Positions 43,817 to 51,773 of a stretch of DNA of 64,000 nucleotides are shown piece by piece (within the stretch, counting starts at the first letter, position 1; every line of letters begins with the position of its first letter). Origin of the DNA: Emticicia sp. C21 (GTDB lineage: Bacteria > Bacteroidota > Bacteroidia > Cytophagales > Spirosomataceae); the NCBI RefSeq assembly GCF_003418935.1, contig NZ_QVMT01000002.1, forward strand, positions 620,001 through 684,000, in the 5' to 3' direction. The position numbers and the translations under genes are program-made. The notes below the pieces were generated by a model. It had not been told where the DNA came from. It was given only the letters and a program-made list of their open reading frames with translations, and made no database searches.

Positions 43817-44860
43817 ATGCAATCAAGAAGAAAATTCATACGCTGGTCGGCACTAAGCTTACCTTTTATGTCGGCAACCAAAGCGTTTTCTAATACTAAA
43901 ACAATAGCCAACAAACCTATTGTAGTCTCTACATGGGATAGCGGCCTGGCTGTAAATGCCGAAGCATGGAAAGTGTTGAAGAAAAATGGTCGTGCCTTGG
44001 ATGCTGTAGAAGTAGCCGCTAATTCGATTGAAGATACCATTAATTGTTGCGTAGGTTTAGGTGGGAACCCAGACCGCGATGGAAAAGTAACACTGGATGC
44101 CTGTATTATGGACGAAAAAGCCAATTGCGGTTCAGTAGCCTTTTTACAGCATATCAAACACCCGATTTCGGTAGCTCGCAAGTTGATGGAAACTACCCCA
44201 CATGTGATGTTGGTGGGTGATGGTGCGCTTCAATTTGCCCTGGCCAATGGTTTCAAAAGAGAGCCTGATAAATTATCGGCCGATGCAGAGAAAACCTATA
44301 AAGAATGGTTGAAGAAATCTGAATATAAGCCTGTTATCAATATTGAAAAGCAACAAATAAAAGCTAAGAAAACCGATGGTGGGCCTTTCGCCCCAAGCTA
44401 TTTTGATGATGGTACACCAAACCATGATACGATGGGTACCATTGCCCTAGATGCTTCCAGTAATCTGTCTGGCGCTTGTACTACCAGCGGTATGGCTTTC
44501 AAACTGCATGGCCGTGTGGGCGATTCACCTATTATTGGTGCAGGTTTATTTGTTGATAATGAAATCGGTGCGGCTACTTCATCGGGTCAGGGTGAAGAGG
44601 TAATCAGAGTAGCAGGAACTCACCTGGTAGTAGAAATGATGCGTTTGGGCAAAACTCCTGAGGAGGCTTGTAAAATTGCTGTAGAACGTATTGTGAAAAT
44701 CAATCCTGAAAAAGCCAAAGGTTTTCAGGTAGGTTTTATTGCCATTAATAAGCAAGGCGAGTATGGAGCCTATTCAATTCAACATGGCTTTAGTTATTCA
44801 GTTACCCTTGCCGACGATGGCGGTAAAGTCTATATGGCCAAGAGCCATTTCCCTAAATAA
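43817..44860 (+). CDS. N4-(beta-N-acetylglucosaminyl)-L-asparaginase (glycosylasparaginase)
   Basis: 347 residues. N-terminal nucleophile hydrolase that cleaves GlcNAc-Asn, the sugar–protein bond of N-glycoproteins. The autoproteolysis site is HDT, with nucleophile Thr205 after DGTPNHD; residues TMGTIALDASSNLSGACTTSGMAFKLHGRVGDSPIIGAG are the start of the beta subunit. The alpha half starts with STWDSGLAVNAEAWKVL. A twin-arginine-like signal (MQSRRKFIRW) suggests export. It is a strong diagnostic for an N-glycan/glycoasparagine pathway. 32 bases after the phosphoesterase, same direction. Confidence 0.93.
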   Translation: MQSRRKFIRWSALSLPFMSATKAFSNTKTIANKPIVVSTWDSGLAVNAEAWKVLKKNGRALDAVEVAANSIEDTINCCVGLGGNPDRDGKVTLDACIMDEKANCGSVAFLQHIKHPISVARKLMETTPHVMLVGDGALQFALANGFKREPDKLSADAEKTYKEWLKKSEYKPVINIEKQQIKAKKTDGGPFAPSYFDDGTPNHDTMGTIALDASSNLSGACTTSGMAFKLHGRVGDSPIIGAGLFVDNEIGAATSSGQGEEVIRVAGTHLVVEMMRLGKTPEEACKIAVERIVKINPEKAKGFQVGFIAINKQGEYGAYSIQHGFSYSVTLADDGGKVYMAKSHFPK

Positions 44861-44896
44861 GCAAACTTATATCCTATAATAATTAGTGCCGTGTTC

Positions 44897-44935
44897 AGGC
44901 GTGCTACGGTTTTAAACTGTGTCACGCCTTTCTTT
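44897..44935 (+). terminator. Possible terminator after glycosylasparaginase
   Basis: AGGCGTG at 44897-44903 pairs with CACGCCT at 44923-44929, loop 19 bases, followed by TTCTTT. Imperfect T-run, so it may only attenuate before the 722-residue glycosidase. Confidence 0.45.
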
Positions 44936-44974
44936 GCACCTTTACCTATAAGCTAACCTATACTCTGAAATAAT

Positions 44975-47143
44975 ATGTCTATCTATAAAGCCCTAAGCCA
45001 CTTGTTAATCATCAGCTTATTAACGGCCAATACTGCATTTGCTCAAACGCCCGCGAAGGACTGGTTGATTCAACCTTTTATTCAAAAAAGCGAAGTAAAG
45101 GTATTGCAGAATGATAAACTACTTGAAATTACAAATGGCCTCATTACCCGACAAATACGGGTAAGCCCAAATGCTGCAACTGTCAGTTTTAAGAACCTGA
45201 CAACTAATGAGCAATTCGTCCGTTCAGTAAGACCCGAAGCACGGGTAGTGATTAATGGCGTCTCATACAATGTCGGAGGATTATATGGTCAAAAAGAACA
45301 TGGGTATCTATTGGAAGAATGGATAGATACATTCACCGGTCAATCGAATGATTTTCAATTTGTTCGCTACGAAACGGGTGAAGTAAAGCCACATTTTGAC
45401 TGGAAATCTAATACATGGACAGCCAATAAAAATTTGCCAACAGGCAAAAGTCTTGTATTATTCTTCAAATCTGAATTGCCAGCATTAAAAGGCATTGAAG
45501 TAGCTGTGCATTATGAAATTTTTGATGGAATTCCACTACTAAGCAAATGGGTGAGTATTGAGAATAAGTCAAATAATTCTTTAAAATTGACTCAGGTTAT
45601 AAACGAAATATTGGCTACCCCAGAAGAAGAATCGGCCGTAGTAGGCAAGCCTGAAAAAATGAAAAAGCCACAGAAGCTATACATCGAAAACAACTATGCC
45701 TATAACAATGCCATGCGCTACGAGCTTTCAGACCAGGCCACACATTGGAAGATAGATAGTTCTTATACCTCACAGGTAAACTATAATTACGAAACGCCAT
45801 GCGTAGTAGAGGTATACCCAACTTTAGGCGTAGGAGTTGACTTAGCATCAAACGCTCACTATAAATCTATCCGCTCCTATGAATTGCTTTTAGACAGTTA
45901 CGACAGAGAACGTAATGGATTAGCTCGCCGTAAGATGTATCGCACAATTGCGCCTTGGACAACCCAGAATCCCATTTTTATGCACCTGATTAGCACTGAC
46001 CCAATCAAAGTTAAAGCTACAATCGACCAATGTGCTGAAACGGGTTATGAGATGGTAATTCTGAGTTTTGGTAGTGGTTTGAATATGGAAGATCCCTCAG
46101 AAGTCAATATCAAAAAATTTAAAGACCTGGCCGATTATGCCCATAGTAAAGGTATCAAGCTAGGTGGTTATTCATTATTTAGTAGCCGTAGAATTGATGA
46201 TGAAAATGATGTAATAGACCCTGTAACAGGTTTACCCGATAAAGGTGCTTTCTTCGGCAATGCCCCTTGTCTGGCAAGTAAATGGGGTATCAACTATCTA
46301 AATAGTCTGAAGAAATTCATCAGCGAAACAGGTTTTGATTTGCTCGAACATGATGGCCCTTATCCGGGAGATGTTTGCGCCTCTACCAAACACCCGGGCC
46401 ATAAAGGACTGGAGGATTCCCAATGGGTACAGATGCAAATGCAAAAAGAATTTTATCAATGGCTTAATGCTAAAGGTGTGTATATCAATGCGCCGGACTG
46501 GTATTTCTTAGATGGTACACATAAGATTGCTTTGGGCTATAGAGAAGTAAACTTCTCCTTATCGAGAGAGCAACAAAAGTTACTAAACCGCCAAAATATT
46601 TTTGATGGCACATGGGACAAAATTCCATCAATGGGTTGGGGATTTGTGCCATTGACCAAATATCAGGGTGGGGGAGCAGAAGCAGTTTTGGAACCCTTAA
46701 GCGAACATCTGAACGATTATAAACAATTAATGATGCAATACTATGGAGCAGGGATACAAGCTTGCTACCGTGGCCCAAGATTATATGATACAGATGCCAC
46801 TAAAAAGGTAGTGATAGAAACCATCAATTGGTATAAAAAACACAGAGATATTTTGAACTCGGATATTATCCACCTGCGTCGTCCTGATGGGAGAGACTGG
46901 GATGGCATCATGCACGTCAATCCGGCTTTGACTACTAAGGGACTGGTGATGCTGTATAATCCATTAAAGGAAGCCATTACCCGAAAAATCAAATTGCCTT
47001 TATATTATACAGGTCTTAATAAAGAAGCCAAAGTAAGAATAGAAAATGGCAAGGCTACTCCTTATCAACTTAACAGAGCCTATTCAATAGAAATTACCGT
47101 TCAATTGCCTGCCGAGGGTTATTCCTGGCTGGTTATTGAATAA
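44975..47143 (+). CDS. Secreted GH-D-like glycosidase (alpha-galactosidase-type)
   Basis: 722 residues, signal peptide to TAFAQ. N-terminal beta-sandwich (about 30-330), then a TIM-barrel-like part (about 335-620), with VILSFGSGLNMEDPSEV, DYAHSKGIKLGGYSLFSSRR and GFDLLEHDGPYPGDVC, where Asp460 is a candidate catalytic residue. The C-terminus is a small beta domain. The arrangement suggests clan GH-D (alpha-galactosidase/alpha-N-acetylgalactosaminidase), but I cannot assign the family with certainty. Last gene of the plus-strand run. Confidence 0.6.
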   Translation: MSIYKALSHLLIISLLTANTAFAQTPAKDWLIQPFIQKSEVKVLQNDKLLEITNGLITRQIRVSPNAATVSFKNLTTNEQFVRSVRPEARVVINGVSYNVGGLYGQKEHGYLLEEWIDTFTGQSNDFQFVRYETGEVKPHFDWKSNTWTANKNLPTGKSLVLFFKSELPALKGIEVAVHYEIFDGIPLLSKWVSIENKSNNSLKLTQVINEILATPEEESAVVGKPEKMKKPQKLYIENNYAYNNAMRYELSDQATHWKIDSSYTSQVNYNYETPCVVEVYPTLGVGVDLASNAHYKSIRSYELLLDSYDRERNGLARRKMYRTIAPWTTQNPIFMHLISTDPIKVKATIDQCAETGYEMVILSFGSGLNMEDPSEVNIKKFKDLADYAHSKGIKLGGYSLFSSRRIDDENDVIDPVTGLPDKGAFFGNAPCLASKWGINYLNSLKKFISETGFDLLEHDGPYPGDVCASTKHPGHKGLEDSQWVQMQMQKEFYQWLNAKGVYINAPDWYFLDGTHKIALGYREVNFSLSREQQKLLNRQNIFDGTWDKIPSMGWGFVPLTKYQGGGAEAVLEPLSEHLNDYKQLMMQYYGAGIQACYRGPRLYDTDATKKVVIETINWYKKHRDILNSDIIHLRRPDGRDWDGIMHVNPALTTKGLVMLYNPLKEAITRKIKLPLYYTGLNKEAKVRIENGKATPYQLNRAYSIEITVQLPAEGYSWLVIE

Positions 47144-47152
47144 AGACTACTC

Positions 47153-47188
47153 ATTGAAGATATAAGAATTTATTCCTATATCTTCAAT
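47153..47188. terminator. Bidirectional hairpin terminator
   Basis: ATTGAAGATATA at 47153-47164 is perfectly complementary to TATATCTTCAAT at 47177-47188. It sits where the glycosidase and the acyltransferase converge, and the 3' arm includes the last codons of the latter. Confidence 0.8.
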
Positions 47189-48363
47189 TTAACACCAATC
47201 TTCCCAAGCAAAGCCGTAATCCCAATAATCAACAAGGCAAATACCATAGATTTTATTAAACCCACAATACCAAAGGTCAGGCTTACAGGTAAAGCAACAT
47301 AGAAAGAATATATAATATATGGTATCAGATAACAAGTCAGCGTACTTGTGCCTGCAGGTTTAATTATTTTAAACCAATGTGCCTTATGTTCTAAATCTGT
47401 CAGCCAGTAAATAAGTGCATAGGTAATAAAAGCAATGCCGCAACAAATAAATACCCAAGTCGGGGTAGCATAAATCTTTGAGATTATAAAGAACTTCCGC
47501 AGTACAAAACCAATTATCAGCATCGTTATTCCAATACCGACGTAGATAAACGTTAGTTTCGATTTCTTATCGGTAGTATAAAAACGTTCGAGTAATAGGG
47601 TTGCTAATATACCCGTAAATGCGAAGGCAGCAAAAGCTCCGTTCCCTAAAAGCCAGTCACCAGGCCCGCTTGGCCATATAGATTTCAACCATCCGGCATG
47701 CCCGGCAATACACATAATATTAAAAAATACCCAGGCAGCAATTAATAAACTCGTATTTTTATAAAAGAAAAGATAAAGAATAGCGCAAGTAAAATAAGTC
47801 CAACCAATAAGCCCCAGAATACCCCACCAGTGAGGTTTCATCATTTCTGCTTTCTCTCCACCTTCACCTCCTCTGAATTTATAAACGAGGAAGAGTAAAA
47901 TAGCAACCCCAAGCACTTGTAGCGCAATGAAAAGGTATTTCTTATAATCTTCACTTTTTGGATAAACATTCCAGATAAGAAAGAAGCCTATTACGGCACT
48001 CACCTGAAAAACAGACTGACTCATACCTGTAGCCTCTGCGTTCATTTCAGGGATATTAACCGTGAAAAGACCCATGATTAAGAGAGCTACAGAACGCAAA
48101 ACAATATGCTTAATTATTTCGAAATTGTTTTCGCCTTTGGCAATTCTGGCCTTAGTAGCAAACGGAATTGACATACCTACAATGAACAGGAAACAAGGAA
48201 AAATAATATCTGAAAAACCCAGAAAATCAACATGCGCTTCTGAATGTTGTAACCATTCAGGAATACCAGTCAACGTCCAGAAATCATTTACAAATATCAT
48301 CAGGAGCATAGTCAATGCCCGAAAAACATCAATAGAGGCAATACGTTTAAGAGAGGTTTCCAT
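47176..48363 (-). CDS. DUF5009 / HGSNAT-like acyltransferase
   Basis: 395 residues, about ten membrane helices. Starts LKRIASIDVFRALTMLLMIFVNDFW, the DUF5009 signature, with IIFPCFLFIVGMSIPFATKAR after it. The family is related to heparan-alpha-glucosaminide N-acetyltransferase, which acetylates glucosamine across the lysosomal membrane. The conserved His of the active site may be in an early loop (QHSEAHVDFLGFSD). Follows GH20 by 7 bases, so the two form one operon. Substrate here is not proven; N-acetylation of hexosamines released in the periplasm fits. Confidence 0.85.
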   Translation of the reverse strand: METSLKRIASIDVFRALTMLLMIFVNDFWTLTGIPEWLQHSEAHVDFLGFSDIIFPCFLFIVGMSIPFATKARIAKGENNFEIIKHIVLRSVALLIMGLFTVNIPEMNAEATGMSQSVFQVSAVIGFFLIWNVYPKSEDYKKYLFIALQVLGVAILLFLVYKFRGGEGGEKAEMMKPHWWGILGLIGWTYFTCAILYLFFYKNTSLLIAAWVFFNIMCIAGHAGWLKSIWPSGPGDWLLGNGAFAAFAFTGILATLLLERFYTTDKKSKLTFIYVGIGITMLIIGFVLRKFFIISKIYATPTWVFICCGIAFITYALIYWLTDLEHKAHWFKIIKPAGTSTLTCYLIPYIIYSFYVALPVSLTFGIVGLIKSMVFALLIIGITALLGKIGVKLKI

Positions 48364-48370
48364 AGTTTTC

Positions 48371-49486
48371 TTATTTGCCTTCTTCTATTTTCTTAATTTC
48401 CTCAAACATCGCCTTAAAACAAGCAGACTGAGTATTGTCTCCGGCTTCTGCATTCACTTTTATTCCATAAAATTCATCCAGAAACTGCCCGGCACCAGAC
48501 CAAACCGTTTGCATCATGCCCTGATAACGCTCTTTCATCACAGGTGTAACAGACTTTCTGAATCTCACCATATCCTGCGTTTGCAGTACAGCGTTTTTAG
48601 GGTTACGCCAAGGACAGGTTATCACATTCAACCCTTTGGTTGCAAAGTACGAGGCCGTTTGATCGGGTCTTTCATAGTGCCAGTCACATATCATAACATC
48701 TTTGGCTATCAAATCAATGGCTCTGTGCGTATTATTGAAGCTCCCTTCCCACATGCCAATACCTGTGGTTTTGCCATCAATCAGGCGGTCACCCCAAATC
48801 CAGAGTTTTCTATTTTTCAATGCCAGATGATTTCTGATTTTATTTACTTCTCCGGCAAACAATTCTGCTTTATCTCTGCCTCCGCATCTGGGGCATTTAT
48901 CATCTCCTATATAAAATACTTCGTCCATACCCGCGTGAAAAGCGTCTGTTTCAAATACTTCACATATTTCATCTACCAGATCAAAAACTATTTTGTGTAC
49001 CTCCGGGTGTAGTGGGCAATAACTTTTACAGTACAATCCATCTGCATTGGGCCATACATACTTTTCAGGCATTTTTACATGGGGTGTTTCATCAAATTGC
49101 GGATAAACCCTTAACAGATTATGTGTAGTTTTAGCCCATGACTGATGTCCTAAAAGATTGATTTGGGGAATAATGCGGATATTATTTTTCTGACAAGCCT
49201 TTACCATCTTCTTTACATCCTGTTTCGATAGCGCAATGCTATCCCTCAATTCGGGGTGGCTTTGAAACTGATAATTCCAGTCAACACGTAGTATCAGCGT
49301 ATTAACTTTTCGGGTAGCTAACTCTTCATTAATGAATTTTACAAAGGTATCTACTTGTTTAGGTTGTGGAGCACCGATACAAAAGCCACGAATGGGCAAA
49401 AGGCTGTCTATTTTTGCTTGTGCCATCAACGATTCAGAAAAAATCAGGCAAGCCATGGCAAACAACAAAGAGATTTGTTTTAACAT
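48371..49486 (-). CDS. GH20 family beta-N-acetylhexosaminidase
   Basis: 371 residues with a signal peptide (ending LMAQ). A TIM-barrel catalytic domain of GH20: INLLGHQSWAK near 110-119, and the catalytic pair Asp188-Glu189 in AFHAGMDEVFYIG. A CxxC (KCPRC) near residue 198-201 may bind metal or form a disulfide. The usual N-terminal GH20b domain is absent, so this is a minimal single-domain form. Would release terminal GlcNAc/GalNAc. First gene of the acyltransferase operon. Confidence 0.85.
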   Translation of the reverse strand: MLKQISLLFAMACLIFSESLMAQAKIDSLLPIRGFCIGAPQPKQVDTFVKFINEELATRKVNTLILRVDWNYQFQSHPELRDSIALSKQDVKKMVKACQKNNIRIIPQINLLGHQSWAKTTHNLLRVYPQFDETPHVKMPEKYVWPNADGLYCKSYCPLHPEVHKIVFDLVDEICEVFETDAFHAGMDEVFYIGDDKCPRCGGRDKAELFAGEVNKIRNHLALKNRKLWIWGDRLIDGKTTGIGMWEGSFNNTHRAIDLIAKDVMICDWHYERPDQTASYFATKGLNVITCPWRNPKNAVLQTQDMVRFRKSVTPVMKERYQGMMQTVWSGAGQFLDEFYGIKVNAEAGDNTQSACFKAMFEEIKKIEEGK

Positions 49487-49705
49487 AAAGGTGTAGGTTT
49501 TTTATAGAGTTGAATCAGCCTACAAGTTAGAAACACTTTTAAGTAAATACAAAAAGCCATGGCATTTATATGCAATAAAAGTAGATAAAGATTTGCTTTA
49601 GGAAATTTTAATTTTGGTCAATCTCATATAAAATGTAAATTGCGGCTAGTTTTACTATGGCCGTCTCGCAGGCCTGAATACTATAACCTAACCCTAAATG
49701 TTTTA

Positions 49706-49786
49706 ATGAAGCAGTACTTCACTCTTTCATCGCTGTTGTTTATTGTCTTTTTCTGTTTAAGTGTTCATTCACACCTCAGAATCTGA
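49706..49786 (+). other. 26-residue remnant ORF, copy 1
   Basis: Encodes MKQYFTLSSLLFIVFFCLSV... then a stop after 26 residues. It corresponds to the signal/anchor start of the kelch protein (MKKYIILSSLLL). It could be a relic or a translated hydrophobic leader peptide; I cannot tell which. Confidence 0.5.
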
Positions 49787-49882
49787 TTCCACTTTATCAA
49801 TTGTCCTATAAAATTGATAAGCATTTTATCTTAGTTTCCTGAGAGCTCAATTATTACACCTAAACATAACCATAAATTTTTA

Positions 49883-49963
49883 ATGAAGAAGTATACTCCT
49901 CTTTCATGGCTGTTGTTTGTTAATTGTTTCTATCCGGGTTTTAATTTATCTCATAGAACCTAA
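49883..49963 (+). other. 26-residue remnant ORF, copy 2
   Basis: Encodes MKKYTPLSWLLFVNCFYPGF... also 26 residues, the same length as copy 1 and 177 bases downstream. It is the second relic or leader peptide in the repeat. Confidence 0.5.
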
Positions 49964-50058
49964 TTACACACCAGGCACTTCTCGTGACAAAATTTTAAGT
50001 CCCTTTTACGTAGCTTTTCATTAAGCTCGAATTGCTGTATATATCTAACACTCATTTT

Positions 50059-51078
50059 ATGAAGAAATATATCATTCTTTCATCGTTATTACTCGTTGCT
50101 TATTTCCTGGCCAAATGGTGGTTTGTTTCCTGGAGTCCTGTATCACTTTCGTCACCGATTGAATCAAAAAGAGGTGTATTCACCTTAGAAACCGAGCTTC
50201 AAGAACCGAGAACAGAAGCCGGAGGAATCACCCATAATGGCTCTTTCTACATTTTTGGTGGTATCAATCAATTCGGACAAACCTACAGTAGTGCATACCA
50301 ATATTCGTCTGAAACGACGAAATGGAGAAAAATTAAAGATACACCACAACCAATCAATCATGTAGGCGTAGTACAAGACGATAAATATGTATACCTGGTT
50401 GGTGGATTTAAACCCCTGTCTTTAAGAATAAGAGGTTTTATGTTTGCCAATTGGGAGCCGTTGAATACACTATATCGCTATAACCCAGCCTCTGATACCT
50501 GGGAAACCTTAGCGTCTATGCCAGAACCCAGGGGTGCGGGTGGGGTATGTATTAGTAACGATACTATCTGGTATGTAGGAGGTATCAACCCACAAAAAGC
50601 TATCTCTAGTGCTTTATTTGGTTATTCAATCAGATATAATCAATGGTTTACTGCGCCCTCAATGGAATATCCGCGAGATCATCTGAGAGCAGAGAGTGTG
50701 AATGGGAAAATATATGCGATTTCTGGAAGAAAGGATGATTTAAGATTCAATTTAGCTTTTGTTGAAGAATATAACCCTACAACCAGGAAATGGATAAGAA
50801 TGGCTGATATACCTACACCAAGAGGTGGGTTTGGTTCTTCTGTATATGACAATAAAATTTATACCTATGGAGGAGAGAATGTCTGGAGTTGCTTTGATGT
50901 GATGGAGGTTTTTGACCCTGCTATAAATACATGGGAGAAGCATGAACGGATTCCCGAGGCTCGCCACGGGATTATCAGTGGTTGGATAGGTGATAAATTG
51001 CATTTAGTGTCAGGTGGTAGGCACCCAAGATTATCCATCAGTGGTATTCATCGGGTGTATACATTCAAACAGCAATGA
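50059..51078 (+). CDS. Membrane-anchored kelch-repeat protein
   Basis: 339 residues from the ATG at 50059 (a longer TTG start at 50032 is unlikely). An N-terminal hydrophobic anchor (1-25) is followed by about six kelch blades. Typical repeats are GGIxQFGQTYSSAYQYSSETTKWRKI, VGGFKPL..LYRYNPASDTWETLASMPEPRGAGG, YNQWFTAPSM and YGGENVWSC...DPAINTWEKHERIPEARHG. Kelch propellers bind glycans or proteins; N-acetylneuraminate epimerase is one example. Overlaps the GT2 gene by 4 bases, so it belongs to the same operon. Role unknown. Confidence 0.85.
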   Translation: MKKYIILSSLLLVAYFLAKWWFVSWSPVSLSSPIESKRGVFTLETELQEPRTEAGGITHNGSFYIFGGINQFGQTYSSAYQYSSETTKWRKIKDTPQPINHVGVVQDDKYVYLVGGFKPLSLRIRGFMFANWEPLNTLYRYNPASDTWETLASMPEPRGAGGVCISNDTIWYVGGINPQKAISSALFGYSIRYNQWFTAPSMEYPRDHLRAESVNGKIYAISGRKDDLRFNLAFVEEYNPTTRKWIRMADIPTPRGGFGSSVYDNKIYTYGGENVWSCFDVMEVFDPAINTWEKHERIPEARHGIISGWIGDKLHLVSGGRHPRLSISGIHRVYTFKQQ

Positions 51079-51773
51079 GCATGAAAGATATTTCATTAAT
51101 TATATTAGCCTATAACGATGCCAATTCACTACTCAATCTGGTACCTGATGCATATGCAATCCTAGAATCGAATTTCGACAATTTTGAATTGATAGTGGTT
51201 GATGATTGCAGTACCGATCATACTTCATTGCTTATGCAGTCATTCGAAAGAGAATATAAAAATTTAGTCTACAATAGAAACTGCACAAACAGAGGGGTAG
51301 GCTATACGTTTCAGAAAGGCGTAAAGTTAGCGAAGTATAATTCAATTGCCTATACAGACGGAGATGCACAATTTAATCTGAACGATTTAGTAAGTTTATA
51401 TAACTACAAAAAAAAATTTGACATTGTATCAGGGAAAAGACAAGTAAGAGCAGATGGTATCAAACGATGGTTTATATCTAAAGTATATAATCAATTATTG
51501 AGGTTGCTCTTTGATATAAAATTAAAGGACACCAATTCTGCATTAAAGATTTACGGGAGAGAAATTTTTGATAAAGTATTACCATTGCAATCGTATGACG
51601 GATTTTATGATGCTGAGGTGATTATTAAATCGATGCGGGTTAACTATACAATCACAGAAGTGCCTATTACGCATTATCCCCGCCAGTTTGGCGAGGCAAG
51701 TGGTGTAAAATGGAAAAGTGTGATGAGTGTCCTAAAGTCTATGATGTATTTCTGGTATGATTCAAAAAAATAA
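51075..51773 (+). CDS. GT2 family glycosyltransferase (polyprenol-phosphate type)
   Basis: 232 residues. GT-A fold: SLIILAYNDANSLLNLV at the start, FELIVVDDCSTDHT with the donor-binding Asp pair (VDD, around 41-43), and YTDGDAQFN, the metal-binding DxD-type acidic motif (about 95-97). The C-terminal part (VPITHYPRQFGEASGVKWKS) matches dolichyl/polyprenyl-phosphate sugar synthases. Overlaps both neighbours, giving a tight operon with kelch and GT-C genes. Confidence 0.88.
   Translation: MSMKDISLIILAYNDANSLLNLVPDAYAILESNFDNFELIVVDDCSTDHTSLLMQSFEREYKNLVYNRNCTNRGVGYTFQKGVKLAKYNSIAYTDGDAQFNLNDLVSLYNYKKKFDIVSGKRQVRADGIKRWFISKVYNQLLRLLFDIKLKDTNSALKIYGREIFDKVLPLQSYDGFYDAEVIIKSMRVNYTITEVPITHYPRQFGEASGVKWKSVMSVLKSMMYFWYDSKK

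Larger units (their letters stand above)
49681..50120 (+). repeat. Three tandem ~177-base copies of a gene 5' end
   Basis: ATG-containing segments at 49706, 49883 and 50059 are spaced 177 and 176 bases apart. All three share about 45 bases of sequence after the ATG (encoding MK[KQ]Y...LS.LL) and an AT-rich stretch just before it (for example CCTAAACATAACCATAAA). Only the third continues into a gene. The 49487-49680 space has nothing else I can identify. They look like tandem duplications of the 5' end of the kelch gene, two of which have decayed. Confidence 0.75.

Noticed and set aside
48062-49012. Long open frame antisense to the acyltransferase and GH20 genes
   Set aside because: It is antisense to two well-supported genes, shows no domain or signal, and lies in the shadow frame of their codons.
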